Source: JBDSKH01 sp035556655 (GTDB lineage: Bacteria > Actinomycetota > Actinomycetes > Actinomycetales > Microbacteriaceae). Taken from it: a stretch of DNA of 39,089 nucleotides. Within the stretch, counting starts at the first letter, position 1. The number at the start of each line of letters is the position of its first letter. This document shows positions 28,055-36,447 of this stretch, one piece after another. Position numbers and translations under genes: made by a program. Location of the stretch: positions 1 to 39,089 of the forward strand of contig DATMFW010000037.1 of the NCBI GenBank assembly GCA_035556655.1, written 5' to 3'. The notes under the pieces are model-generated. The model did no database searches. It was not told the origin of the DNA and was given only the letters and a program-made list of their open reading frames with translations.

Positions 28055-30862
28055 TCACGAGCGCGAGACCCAGGCCGCGATCTCGGCCCGCCTCGACACC
28101 CCGAGCTTGGCGAGGATGTGCTCGACATGCGCCGAGGCGGTCTTCGGGGCGATGACCAGGCGCTCGGCGATCTCGCGGTTGGTGGCGCCCTCGGCGATGA
28201 GCCGCGCCACCTCGAACTCGCGCGCGGTGAGCGGTCCGCTCGAAGCCTCGGCCGCCGGGTCGAGCTTGATGGCGTCGGCGCTGTGCACGAACAGGGTCGC
28301 CCCGGCCTCGACGGCGCGGCGCCGGGCCTCGGCGGCGAACCGGGTCGCCTCGCCGAGCCGGCGTCCCCGCGATGCGCACCGGGCGAGGTCGAGCAGGGCC
28401 TGGGTGCCCTCCCAGAACCGGCCGAGCGCATCCCATTCCTCGCTCGCCCGGGTCAGCAGCTCGCGCGCCTCGCCGCTGCGGCCCTCGGCCATGGCGACCA
28501 GCCCGCGGGCGTGATCGAGGGCCGGCAGCGTGCCCGGCACCCCGCGGCGCAGCACCAGGACGGCGCAGGCGTCGATGAACTCCCGCGCGGCGCGGCTCTC
28601 GCGCTGGGCGAGCTGAGCGCGCACGCCGGTCACGACGTAGGGGAAGAGGTAGGCGGCATCGGCGACCTCCTCCGAGAGCCGCAGACCGCGCCCGCAGAGC
28701 TCGGCGGCGTCGGCGTGGCGCCCCTCGCGCAGGGCGAGTTCGGCCAGGCCCCAGATCGCCGGCGAGGTGCGCTGCAGTTCGTGCATCGGCTCGGCGAGAT
28801 CGAGAGCGCGGGTCAGTTCGGCGGCCGCCTCGGCGAACTCGGCCCGTGCCAGGTGCACGTACCCGAGCACGATGTGCCCCTGGATCTCGATCGTGATGCC
28901 GCGGCCGTCGGCGAGCGCTCGCCGGGCATCGCGTTCGGCACCCGCGGCTCCGGTCGCCCAGCGCACGTGCCCGCGATGCGCCCGCAGGTAGTGGTGGTCG
29001 TTCCAGCGCTGGATGCCGGCGGTGTAGCGCAGACCCTCGTCGAGCCAGGTCAGCGCGCGCGGATAGTCGACGAGCGCCGACGCCGAGCTGCCGAGCATGC
29101 GTCGTGCGCGCACCGCGGCGTACTCGTACTCTCGCCCCTCGGCGTGAGCGACGACGCCCTCCAGGATCCGCCAGCCGGAGGAGTCGCCCGAGAACACCAG
29201 GCAGGTGCCGATCGTCGACTGGATGTCGAGCCGGTCGCAGAACCGCGTCTCGCCGGGCGGGGCGATCGCCTCGGCCCGCCTGCCGAACTCGAGGGCGTCG
29301 TCGAGCCGGTCGCTCAGCGTGAAGGCGGCCGCGATCTCGCCGAGCACCGCGGCGCGCGCATCGTCGGAACCGCCGTCCGGTTCGGCGTCCAGCCAGCCGA
29401 GGGCTTCGTGCGCCAGTGCGAGGCGCCGGTCGAGGTCGTCGCCGAGCTGATGCCGAACCGCGATCAACCGCGCCGCGACCCCCGCGGCATGCGTGATGTC
29501 GCCGATCGCCCGGTACTGGTCGACTGCCACCTCGAGGCGTTCCGCGGCTTCCGCGTTGCGGTCGGTGACGGCGAGCTCGGTTCCGTAGCGGAGGTTCAGA
29601 TCCGCGAGATCGGCGAGGGATGCGTCGGCCGGCGCCGTGCGCAACGCGCGCGCGTAGAGATCCACGGCTTCGCGATGCGCGGAGAGCTGCGCGGCCTCGA
29701 GCGCCGACTGCAGCGCGTGCGGGTAGGCCTGCTCGGGCATGTTCGCCAGCTCGTACTGCTCGGAGAGATACGAGCGGCGGATCCCGGCGTCCTCGGAGGC
29801 CCGCGCGACCGCCGCGTGCAGCGCCCGGCGCCGGAACGGCGGCACGGCCTCGTAGAGAGCGTCGCGGATGAGCGCGTGCCGGAAGTCGAACCGGGTCGGT
29901 CCGAGCGCGACCATCAGGTGCTCGTCGACGAGTACCCGCAGCGCCCGGTCGATCTCGTCCTCGTCGTCGTCGACGACCTCGGCCAGCAGGTCGAACTCGA
30001 ACGAGCAGCCGATGGCGGCCGCCGCCACGACGATCCCGGTCACCCCATCGTCGAGCCGCGCCGTGCGGGCCCGGACCGCCTCGGCGACGGTCTCGGGAAC
30101 CGCGTCGGCGTCGCTCGCGGCGAGCAGCTCCTCGATGTACAGCGGGATGCCGTTGCTGCGTTCGTGGACGAGGTCGACGAGTTCGGCGCCCGGCACGGAC
30201 CCGAGCAGCGACTCGGCCAGCCGCACCGTGCCCGACCGGTCCAGCGGCGAGAGCGGAACCTCCTCACCGAACCGCTCGCGCAGCAGCCCGGCCCGGAACG
30301 CCGCGAGGGCGGAGGCCGGACGGATCTCGTCGCTGCGGTACGTCGCGAGCACCAGGCTGGACGTACGCCGGATCATCGGCGCCGCCATTTCGAGCACCTC
30401 GAGGCTCAGCTCGTCGGCCCAGTGCAGGTCCTCGATGCGCAGCAGGGTCGACTGCTCGGCGAGCAGCGCGATGATCTGGTCCGCCAGGTCCCCGACCAGC
30501 AGCCGGTGCCGGCGGGCGTCGTCGCCGGCCGTGTCCTGCCTGCTGAGCCGCTCCTGCAGAGCGGTCCCGGCATCCCGCCTGCCGCGTTGGCGCAGTTCGC
30601 GCGACAGGTCGAACAGCACGGCGCCCGGGAACTCGGCGTCCCGCGGCCAGGCCCGGGTGGTCAGGCTCGGGGCGCCCTCGAGCAGGTCGAGGCTCTCATC
30701 GAGCACGCGCGACTTGCCGATGCCCGCCTCGCCGCTGACCAGGAGGAACTGCCCCGACCCCTCGCGCGCCTCGGTCCATCGCCGCGCGACGAGACCGAGG
30801 ACGTCGTCGCGGTCGACGAGCGGTGCCGAGACCCGCGCAGCGGGAGCCCGATCCGGGATCAT
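28055..30862 (-). CDS. Large LuxR-type ATPase transcriptional regulator (LAL family)
   Basis: A 935-aa regulator. The N-terminal ATPase has Walker A GEAGIGKS (G44-S51), a Walker B-like LLRIEDLHWADELSLEVLEM segment and downstream sensor-like motifs. A long middle of TPR-like helices (about 350-840) would bind a ligand or partner. The C-terminal helix-turn-helix (about 870-935) reads LTAREFEVARLIAEGATNREIAERLVIAPKTASAHVEHIL. This is the LAL/MalT architecture, which switches on genes on binding an inducer and ATP. ATG 30862 is preferred to the 30907 start because TAGACT lies 7 nt before it and the protein then begins just before the ATPase fold. It probably controls the divergent DUF4242 operon and itself. 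Confidence 0.88.
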   Translation of the reverse strand: MIPDRAPAARVSAPLVDRDDVLGLVARRWTEAREGSGQFLLVSGEAGIGKSRVLDESLDLLEGAPSLTTRAWPRDAEFPGAVLFDLSRELRQRGRRDAGTALQERLSRQDTAGDDARRHRLLVGDLADQIIALLAEQSTLLRIEDLHWADELSLEVLEMAAPMIRRTSSLVLATYRSDEIRPASALAAFRAGLLRERFGEEVPLSPLDRSGTVRLAESLLGSVPGAELVDLVHERSNGIPLYIEELLAASDADAVPETVAEAVRARTARLDDGVTGIVVAAAAIGCSFEFDLLAEVVDDDEDEIDRALRVLVDEHLMVALGPTRFDFRHALIRDALYEAVPPFRRRALHAAVARASEDAGIRRSYLSEQYELANMPEQAYPHALQSALEAAQLSAHREAVDLYARALRTAPADASLADLADLNLRYGTELAVTDRNAEAAERLEVAVDQYRAIGDITHAAGVAARLIAVRHQLGDDLDRRLALAHEALGWLDAEPDGGSDDARAAVLGEIAAAFTLSDRLDDALEFGRRAEAIAPPGETRFCDRLDIQSTIGTCLVFSGDSSGWRILEGVVAHAEGREYEYAAVRARRMLGSSASALVDYPRALTWLDEGLRYTAGIQRWNDHHYLRAHRGHVRWATGAAGAERDARRALADGRGITIEIQGHIVLGYVHLARAEFAEAAAELTRALDLAEPMHELQRTSPAIWGLAELALREGRHADAAELCGRGLRLSEEVADAAYLFPYVVTGVRAQLAQRESRAAREFIDACAVLVLRRGVPGTLPALDHARGLVAMAEGRSGEARELLTRASEEWDALGRFWEGTQALLDLARCASRGRRLGEATRFAAEARRRAVEAGATLFVHSADAIKLDPAAEASSGPLTAREFEVARLIAEGATNREIAERLVIAPKTASAHVEHILAKLGVSRRAEIAAWVSRS

Positions 30863-30901
30863 GCCCGGAAGTCTAGGTTTCCGTGGGTCGGCGCGGGCAT
30901 A

Positions 30902-30944
30902 GGTCAACCGACCGATCTTGGGCCTGCTCGGTCAACCGACCGAT
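30902..30944. promoter_or_regulatory. Two direct operator-like repeats between divergent genes
   Basis: GGTCAACCGACCGAT occurs exactly at 30902-30916 and again at 30930-30944, 28 bp apart. Each copy holds the inverted repeat CGGTC/GACCG or a near match. The pair sits between the LuxR-type regulator and the DUF4242 operon, the expected position for that regulator's binding sites. Confidence 0.65.
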
Positions 30945-31000
30945 GCCCCTCGTCCGTGGTGAGGGCGACGCTGTGAGGCGTTGAGGAAAGGAGCGCTCCA

Positions 31001-31249
31001 ATGGCGCGATTCATGGATGTCCACGACGGGTTCGTGGGCGCGACGAGGGAACAGATCATCGAGGCCCACGACGCCGACCTGGCGATCGAGGGCGACGAGG
31101 GCGTGCACTTCGAGAAGGCGTGGCTGGATGCCGAGGCGGGCAAGGTCTTCTGCCTCTCGACCGCCCCGTCGAAGGAGGCCGTCATGCGGATCCACGAGCG
31201 GAGCGGGCACCCGACCGCCGAGGTCTACCAGATCGGGGTGGAGGTGTAA
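31001..31249 (+). CDS. DUF4242 (SCO4226-like) nickel-binding protein
   Basis: An 82-aa ferredoxin-like protein of the DUF4242 family. MARFMDVHDGFVGATREQI, EAHDADLAIEGDEGVHFEKAWLD and GKVFCLSTAPSKEAVMRIHERSGHP follow the Streptomyces SCO4226 pattern, a protein reported to bind nickel; His8, the HDAD and the HERSGH histidines are candidate ligands. GAAAGGAG precedes ATG 31001. It is first of a two-gene operon facing away from the LuxR-type regulator. Confidence 0.85.
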   Translation: MARFMDVHDGFVGATREQIIEAHDADLAIEGDEGVHFEKAWLDAEAGKVFCLSTAPSKEAVMRIHERSGHPTAEVYQIGVEV

Positions 31250-31251
31250 CC

Positions 31252-31497
31252 ATGGCCATGACAGGTGAGATCAGCATCGTGCGCGAGAGCCGGCTCGTCC
31301 GGCTCGCCGCCGCACTGTCCCGCTGGAGTCGTCGGCGCGGCGTCCGAGCCGACATCGCCGACATCTACTGGGGCGAGGAGGACGAGCGTCGCGCGTCACT
31401 CGAAGAGCAGCTGCTGCTCGACCGCGAACGTCGCGCCGCACAGCGCGAGCTGGAGCGGGCCATCGCGATGTCGCAGCTCTACCGCGGGACCCTCTGA
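31252..31497 (+). CDS. Small charged helical protein of unknown function (81 aa)
   Basis: Starts 2 bp after the DUF4242 gene and is translated with it. The sequence (MAMTGEISIVRESRLVRLAAALSRW onward) is a basic amphipathic helix, then an acidic EEDERRASLEEQLLLDRERRAAQ coiled stretch. No signal or membrane helix. A second in-frame ATG at 31258 is possible. Function is unknown. Confidence 0.65.
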   Translation: MAMTGEISIVRESRLVRLAAALSRWSRRRGVRADIADIYWGEEDERRASLEEQLLLDRERRAAQRELERAIAMSQLYRGTL

Positions 31498-31503
31498 CGG
31501 ATG

Positions 31504-31530
31504 CCCGGCCGGCGTCAGGCGTCGGCCGGG
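31504..31530. terminator. GC-rich hairpin between convergent genes
   Basis: CCCGGCCG (31504-31511) and CGGCCGGG (31523-31530) form a perfect 8-bp stem covering the phoU stop codon and lying just after the 81-aa gene. It could end both transcripts; no T tract follows. Confidence 0.4.
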
Positions 31531-32168
31531 ATCCAGTCGCCCGTGGCGAGGTACTGCACCTTCTTGGCGATCGAGACGGCGTGATCGGCGAACCGCTCGT
31601 GGTAGCGCGAGGCGAGCGTGGCATCCACCGTGTCGGCCGCCTCGCCCTTCCACTTCTCGCCGAGGACCTTGTCGAACACGCTGACGTGCAGGTCGTCGAC
31701 CTTGTCGTCCTCGTTGCGGATGTACTCGGCGATCGCGAGGTCCTGCGAGCTCAGCAGCTCGGTCAGCTTGCGCGCGATCTCGACATCGAGCCGGCCCATC
31801 TCGACGAACGTGGGGCGCAGCGACTTCGGCACCACCTTCTCGGGGAACCGGTAGCGCGCGAGCTGGGCGATGTGCTCGGCCATGTCGCCCATCCGTTCCA
31901 GCGACGCGCTGATGCGCAGGGCGCTCACCACGATGCGCAGGTCGCGGGCGACCGGCTGCTGCCGCGCGAGGATCTGGATCGCCAGCTCGTCGAGCTCGCG
32001 GGTGAGGGCGTCGATCTTGTGGTCGTCTTCGATCACCGTCTCCGCGAGGGCGACGTTCGACTCGTTGAACGCCGTCGTCGCGTTCTCGATGGACGCCGCC
32101 ACGAGGCCCGAGATCTCGACGAGACGGTCCTGCACCTCTCGAAGCTCCTGCTGGAACACTTCGCGCAT
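31515..32168 (-). CDS. phoU: Phosphate-signalling regulator PhoU
   Basis: A 217-aa protein of two three-helix bundles, the negative regulator linking the Pst transporter to the phosphate sensor kinase. Each half has the family metal-cluster pattern: DDHKIDAL...DLRIVVSALRISASLERMGDMAEHIAQLA and EDDKVDDLH...RYHERFADHAVSIAKKV. Start ATG 32168 matches the usual PhoU N-terminus (MREVFQQELREVQDRL); the longer reading to 32219 is not needed. It is divergent from senX3, a common arrangement in actinobacteria. Confidence 0.94.
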   Translation of the reverse strand: MREVFQQELREVQDRLVEISGLVAASIENATTAFNESNVALAETVIEDDHKIDALTRELDELAIQILARQQPVARDLRIVVSALRISASLERMGDMAEHIAQLARYRFPEKVVPKSLRPTFVEMGRLDVEIARKLTELLSSQDLAIAEYIRNEDDKVDDLHVSVFDKVLGEKWKGEAADTVDATLASRYHERFADHAVSIAKKVQYLATGDWIPADA

Positions 32169-32310
32169 GCGACTGGATCCTCTCGGTTCGGCAGGGGCCG
32201 GCCGGTCCCGGGGTGCCACGCTTCCCGGCCCAGGTTAACGAACGGTGTCGGCCGTCTGAACATCTGCGGAAGGCGCCCGCCCGGGCCGCTTCCGGCCCGG
32301 CGCCGCGGCC

Positions 32311-32322
32311 TAATCTAGTCGC
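32311..32322 (+). promoter_or_regulatory. Leaderless-type -10 of senX3
   Basis: TAATCT at 32311-32316 is 6 nt before ATG 32323; no ribosome binding site is visible. Confidence 0.5.
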
Positions 32323-33456
32323 ATGGACCCGGCCTGGCTCGTGCCCGTGGCTCTCGCCTTCGGCCTCGTCGTCGGGATCGCGGGGACCGTCACCGGGTAT
32401 GCCGCGCACCGGCGGGGACGGCGGGCGGTCGAGGCCGCGAGCCCCGGCCTTCCGGACGGGGCCGCACAGGTCATCGACTCGCTCGAGTCGGCCGGGATCG
32501 TGCTCGACGCCTCGAACAACGTGGTGAAGGCTTCGGCCGGGGCCCTGGCGTTCGGGCTGGTGCGGAACCGGGCTCTCGTACACGACCGGCTCATCGAGCT
32601 CGTCGACCGGGTTCGGCGCGAGGGCGCACCCGTCAGCACCGCGCTCGCCCTCGACCGTGGTCCGTTCGGCGGGGCGCAGCTGCATCTCATGGTCCGGGTA
32701 TCACGGCTCGGTTCCCGGCTCGTGCTGGTCCTGGCCGATGATCGCACCGAGGCGGTGCGGCTGGAGGAGGTGCGACGCGACTTCGTGGCGAACGTGAGCC
32801 ACGAGCTGAAGACCCCGATCGGTGCGGTGAGCCTGCTGGCCGAGGCGCTGGTTAGCGCGGCGGAGGAGCCGGCCGAGGTGACCCGGTTCGCCGCGCGCCT
32901 CACGCTGGAGGCGGAGCGCCTGGCGAACCTGACCGCCGAGATCATCGAGCTCAGCCGGCTCCAGGGCCTCGACCCCCTCGAATCGGTCGAGCGGGTCGCG
33001 ATCGACGACGTCATCGGCCAGGCACTCGACCGCAACCGGGTCGCCGCCGAGGCGCACCGCATCGCCCTGGTGCCCTCGGGGAAGATCCGCGCCGAGGTCT
33101 TCGGCGACGAGCCGTTGCTGGTCACCGCCGTGCACAACCTGGTCGCCAACGCGGTGCAGTACTCACCCGAGGGTTCTCGGGTCGGCGTCGGCGTCACCGC
33201 CGACGGCGGCGTCGTCGAGATCGCGGTCACCGATCAGGGTGTCGGCATCCCGGAGGGGGAACGCGATCGGGTGTTCGAGCGGTTCTTCCGGGTGGATGCG
33301 GCCCGCAGTCGCGACACCGGCGGCAGCGGGCTGGGCCTCAGCATCGTCAAGCACATCGTGCAGAACCACGGGGGCGACGTCCGCGTCTGGTCGCAGGTGG
33401 GTCGCGGATCCACGTTCACGATCCGCCTGCCGGAGGCGGTGGAGGGCACGCCATGA
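32323..33456 (+). CDS. senX3: Phosphate-sensing histidine kinase SenX3/PhoR
   Basis: A 377-aa sensor kinase. One N-terminal membrane helix (about 5-27) leads to a PAS-like domain (about 45-140). The HisKA motif follows with the phosphorylated H160 in FVANVSHELKTP, then the ATPase with N box NLVANAVQYSP, G1 DQGVGI and G2 GSGLGLSIVKHIV. No large outside sensor domain is present, which fits SenX3 sensing phosphate through PhoU and Pst. The last codons overlap regX3 (ATGA at 33453). Confidence 0.93.
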   Translation: MDPAWLVPVALAFGLVVGIAGTVTGYAAHRRGRRAVEAASPGLPDGAAQVIDSLESAGIVLDASNNVVKASAGALAFGLVRNRALVHDRLIELVDRVRREGAPVSTALALDRGPFGGAQLHLMVRVSRLGSRLVLVLADDRTEAVRLEEVRRDFVANVSHELKTPIGAVSLLAEALVSAAEEPAEVTRFAARLTLEAERLANLTAEIIELSRLQGLDPLESVERVAIDDVIGQALDRNRVAAEAHRIALVPSGKIRAEVFGDEPLLVTAVHNLVANAVQYSPEGSRVGVGVTADGGVVEIAVTDQGVGIPEGERDRVFERFFRVDAARSRDTGGSGLGLSIVKHIVQNHGGDVRVWSQVGRGSTFTIRLPEAVEGTP

Positions 33457-34133
33457 CCAGGATCCTGATCGTCGAGGACGAGCCGTCGCTGTCCGAGCCG
33501 CTGGCTTTCCTGCTGCAGCGCGAGGGGTACGAGACCGTTGTCGTGGCGGATGGGCGCGCGGCCCTCGCGCTGTTCGATCGGTCGGGTGCCGACCTGGTGC
33601 TGCTCGATCTGATGCTGCCCGGGCTGCCCGGCACCGAGGTCTGTCGCGAGCTGCGCACCCGATCCAGCGTGCCGATCATCATGCTGACCGCGAAGGACAC
33701 CGAGGTCGACATCGTCGTCGGCCTCGAACTGGGCGCCGACGACTACGTGACGAAGCCCTACTCCAGCCGTGAGCTCCTGGCCCGGATCCGCGCGGTGCTG
33801 CGGCGCCGCATCGACCACGAGGACGTCGGCGACGGCGTCGTCGAGGTCGGCGCGGTGCGGATGGATGTGGAACGGCACGCGGTGTCGGTCGAGGGCACCG
33901 AGGTGGCGATGCCGCTGCGGGAGTTCGAACTGCTGGAACTTCTGATGCGCAATGCCGGACGCGTCCTGACCCGGGGCCAGCTGATCGACCGGGTGTGGGG
34001 ACCGGACTACTTCGGCGACACCAAGACCCTCGACGTGCACATCAAGCGGATCCGCTCGCGGATCGAGCGGGACCCGTCGGATCCGCGGCGACTGGTGACG
34101 GTGCGCGGACTGGGCTACCGGTTCGAGGCTTAG
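33453..34133 (+). CDS. regX3: Phosphate-response regulator RegX3/PhoP
   Basis: A 226-aa OmpR-type regulator. The receiver has D9 and the phosphorylated D52 in LLDLMLPG, with TAKD and YVTKPYS completing the site. The winged helix is LREFELLELLMRNAGRVLTRGQLIDRVWGPDYFGDTKTLDVHIKRIRSRIE. When phosphorylated it should bind GTTCACC repeats such as those in front of pstS. It is co-translated with senX3 and ends 4 bp inside the convergent lipoprotein gene. Confidence 0.94.
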   Translation: MTRILIVEDEPSLSEPLAFLLQREGYETVVVADGRAALALFDRSGADLVLLDLMLPGLPGTEVCRELRTRSSVPIIMLTAKDTEVDIVVGLELGADDYVTKPYSSRELLARIRAVLRRRIDHEDVGDGVVEVGAVRMDVERHAVSVEGTEVAMPLREFELLELLMRNAGRVLTRGQLIDRVWGPDYFGDTKTLDVHIKRIRSRIERDPSDPRRLVTVRGLGYRFEA

Positions 34134-34669
34134 CCTTCGGCGTCTTCGGTGGGCGTCGGGTCGGGCGTCTCGGTCGCCGTGGGTGTCGGGGTCGGGGTCA
34201 CCGGCACCAGGTCACCGTACTCGGGCAGCGACGAGTCGAGCACCGGCACCATCAGCTGCCGGCCGGGCTCGTCGCCGTACTGGAAGTACAGCGGCAGCAG
34301 GCCGCCGGGGATCGTGTCGATGTCTTCGAGGTAGAGCTGTTCGCCGTCGTTGAACCCGCCGATGTCGGTGCTGCCGTTGCCGGCGACGGTCACCGTCAGG
34401 TCGGTCTTGTCGCCGCCGGATTCGTACTGCACGCTGAGCGTGACGGTCTTGCCGCCGCGGTTCAGCGCGGTGAGGACGAGGTTGCCGTTGACGCCGTCGT
34501 CGCTGATCACGAATGCATTCAGCAGCTCGATGTCGCCCACGGTTCCGCTCACGCCGTCGCTGGGGTCGTACCGTTCGAGGCTCGCCATCGGAGTGATGAA
34601 GTTGCAGCCGGCGAGCACCACGGCCACGAGTGCGGCCAGGGCGGCGGATGCGACGACGCGTGCTCTCAC
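34130..34669 (-). CDS. Lipoprotein of unknown function (179 aa)
   Basis: The signal peptide from GTG 34669 (MRARVVASAALAALVAVVLAGC) ends in an LAGC lipobox. A beta-sandwich-like domain follows (VGDIELLNAFVISDDGVNGNLVLTALNRGGKTVTLSVQYES) and the end is a Pro/Thr-rich low-complexity tail (PTPTPTATETPDPTPTE), probably a wall spacer. GGAGGG precedes the GTG. It is a common type of actinobacterial copper-chaperone-like or DNA-modification-unrelated lipoprotein; no function can be fixed. It is divergent from carD. Confidence 0.75.
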   Translation of the reverse strand: MRARVVASAALAALVAVVLAGCNFITPMASLERYDPSDGVSGTVGDIELLNAFVISDDGVNGNLVLTALNRGGKTVTLSVQYESGGDKTDLTVTVAGNGSTDIGGFNDGEQLYLEDIDTIPGGLLPLYFQYGDEPGRQLMVPVLDSSLPEYGDLVPVTPTPTPTATETPDPTPTEDAEG

Positions 34670-34742
34670 AGGACCCTCCAGATCGGGAGAAGCGGACTCG
34701 GTTACCACCCTACCGGCCCCTCTGGGGGGAGGCGCGCTGTGA

Positions 34743-34774
34743 TAAACTAGTGGGTCTGCGGAAGGAACAACTCC
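34743..34774 (+). promoter_or_regulatory. -10 element and leader of carD
   Basis: TAAACT at 34743-34748, preceded by TGTGA, fits a -10 element; the short leader then holds the ribosome binding site GGAAGGA before ATG 34775. Unlike many genes here, carD has a normal leader. Confidence 0.5.
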
Positions 34775-35257
34775 ATGCTTTTTGAGGTCGGCGAGACGGT
34801 CGTTTACCCCCACCACGGCGCTGCCACCATCACGGAGGTGAAGAAGCGCACGATCAAAGGCGAAGAGAAGCTCTACCTCAAGCTCAACGTGACGCAGGGC
34901 GACCTCACCATCGAGGTCCCGGCCGAGAACGTCGACCTCGTCGGCGTCCGTGACGTGATCGGCAAAGAGGGGCTCGACCGCGTCTTCGAGGTGCTGCGCG
35001 CCCCCTTCACCGAGGAGCCCACCAACTGGAGCCGCCGCTACAAGGCCAACCTCGAGAAGCTCGCCTCCGGCGACGTCATCAAGGTCTCCGAGGTCGTCCG
35101 CGACCTGTGGCGCCGCGACCAGGATCGCGGCCTCTCGGCCGGCGAGAAGCGCATGCTCGCCAAGGCCCGCCAGATCCTGATCAGCGAGCTCGCGCTTGCC
35201 GAGAAGACCGACGAAGAGAAGGCCTCGACCGTCCTCGACGAGGTCCTCGCCTCCTGA
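34775..35257 (+). CDS. carD: RNA-polymerase-binding regulator CarD
   Basis: A 160-aa essential actinobacterial regulator that binds the RNA polymerase beta subunit and stabilises open promoter complexes, notably at rRNA genes. The N-terminal Tudor-like interaction domain is VGETVVYPHHGAATITEVKKRTIKGEEKLYLKL (about 5-55); the helical DNA-binding part has SRRYKANLEKLASGDVIKVSEVVRDLWRRD and ends with EKRMLAKARQILISELA. The conserved Trp that wedges the promoter is in DLWRRDQ. It is followed by ispDF, the usual order. Confidence 0.97.
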   Translation: MLFEVGETVVYPHHGAATITEVKKRTIKGEEKLYLKLNVTQGDLTIEVPAENVDLVGVRDVIGKEGLDRVFEVLRAPFTEEPTNWSRRYKANLEKLASGDVIKVSEVVRDLWRRDQDRGLSAGEKRMLAKARQILISELALAEKTDEEKASTVLDEVLAS

Positions 35258-35264
35258 CCGCCTC

Positions 35265-35298
35265 GGTGGTCGAGTAGCGCGAAGCGCGTATCGAGACC
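35265..35298. repeat. Palindromic REP-like element of Microbacteriaceae type
   Basis: The 34 bp run GGTGGTCGAGTAGCGC-GAA-GCGCGTATCGAGACC form an imperfect hairpin with GCGC stems and mirrored GGTC / GACC ends. From recall, closely similar repeats are scattered through many genomes of this family. Only one copy is visible in this window. It fills the space between carD and ispDF and abuts the ispDF start codon. Confidence 0.7.
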
Positions 35299-36447
35299 AT
35301 GCCGACCGTCGCCGTCATCGTCGTCGCTGCCGGCAGCGGCACCCGGCTCGGCGAGTCCGAGCCGAAGGCGTTCGTCGGCCTCCGCGGAAAGCCGATCCTC
35401 GAGCACGCGCTGCTCGGGGTCTTCGATGCGATCGAACCCGCGCAGGTCGTCGTCGTGGCGCCGAGGGCGAAGCTGACCACCGCATCCGGGATCGCGCGCC
35501 GGGTGGCGGGGGTCGCATCCGATCTGGTGAGCGTCGTCGAGGGCGGCGATACGCGCCAGGCGTCGGTCGCGGCGGGTCTCGCCGCGCTCGGCGAGGAGGT
35601 CGAGATCGTGCTGGTGCACGACGCCGCGCGCGCCCTCACCCCGGGCACGCTCTTCGACCGGGTGATCGCCGCGATCGGTGAGGGCGCGGGCGGGGTGATC
35701 CCCGCGCTGCCGGTCAGCGACACGATCAAGCGGATCGAGGGCGGCGCCGTCGCCGAGACGGTCGAGCGCCGCGACCTGGTGCACGTGCAGACGCCGCAGG
35801 GGTTCCCGCGTCGCGCGCTCGCCGAGGCCTACGCGCGGGCGAGCACCGAGTTCACCGACGACGCGGCGCTGTTCCAGGACGCCGGCGGCACCGTCACGGT
35901 CGTCGAGGGCGAGGCACGGGCGTTCAAGATCACGACCCCGTGGGATCTGCGCCGGGCCGAGAACGTGCTGGGCGCGGGCAGTTCGTTGCGCACCGGGATC
36001 GGCGTCGACGTGCACGCCTACGACGACACCGCTCCGCTCTGGCTCGGCGGGCTCTACTGGCCCGACGAGCCCGGGCTCTCCGGGCACAGCGACGGGGATG
36101 CGGTGATCCACGCGATCTGCGACGCGCTGCTCTCGGCGGCCGGCCTCGGCGACCTCGGCAACCGGTTCGGCACCTCGGACCCGCGGTTCGATGGAGCGCG
36201 CAGCGAGGTGTTCCTGCGCGAGACCCTGGCGATGGTGCAGGGCTCGGGGTTCGCGGTGGGCAACGTCGCGGTCCAGGTGATCGGCATCCGACCCCGGGTC
36301 GCCCCGCGCCGCGGCGAGGTCGAGAGCCGTCTGACCGCGCTCGTCGGCGCGCCCGTCAGCGTCGCGGCGACGACGACCGACGGGCTCGGGTTCACCGGGC
36401 GGGGCGAGGGCGTCACCGCCATCGCCACCGCCCTGCTCACCTCCTAG
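35299..36447 (+). CDS. ispDF: Bifunctional IspD-IspF isoprenoid enzyme
   Basis: A 382-aa fusion of two steps of the methylerythritol phosphate pathway. IspD (about 1-228) makes CDP-methylerythritol: nucleotide-binding AAGSGTRLGESEPKAFV, VHDAARALT and DDAALFQDAGG. IspF (about 232-382) makes the cyclodiphosphate: zinc ligands D237 and H239 in GIGVDVHAY, with SGHSDGDAVIHAICDALL, and ATTTDGLGFTGRGEG near the end. Such fusions occur in several bacterial groups. The ATG directly follows a REP-like repeat and no separate ribosome binding site fits. CTAG at 36444-36447 is shared by its stop and that of the convergent HtaA gene. Confidence 0.96.
   Translation: MPTVAVIVVAAGSGTRLGESEPKAFVGLRGKPILEHALLGVFDAIEPAQVVVVAPRAKLTTASGIARRVAGVASDLVSVVEGGDTRQASVAAGLAALGEEVEIVLVHDAARALTPGTLFDRVIAAIGEGAGGVIPALPVSDTIKRIEGGAVAETVERRDLVHVQTPQGFPRRALAEAYARASTEFTDDAALFQDAGGTVTVVEGEARAFKITTPWDLRRAENVLGAGSSLRTGIGVDVHAYDDTAPLWLGGLYWPDEPGLSGHSDGDAVIHAICDALLSAAGLGDLGNRFGTSDPRFDGARSEVFLRETLAMVQGSGFAVGNVAVQVIGIRPRVAPRRGEVESRLTALVGAPVSVAATTTDGLGFTGRGEGVTAIATALLTS

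Noticed and set aside
32231..32262. Possible PHO box between phoU and senX3
   Set aside because: GTTC- and GTTA-beginning words occur on the minus strand (GTTCAGACGGC, GTTAACC) but the tandem 11-bp repetition of GTTCACC seen at pstS is missing.
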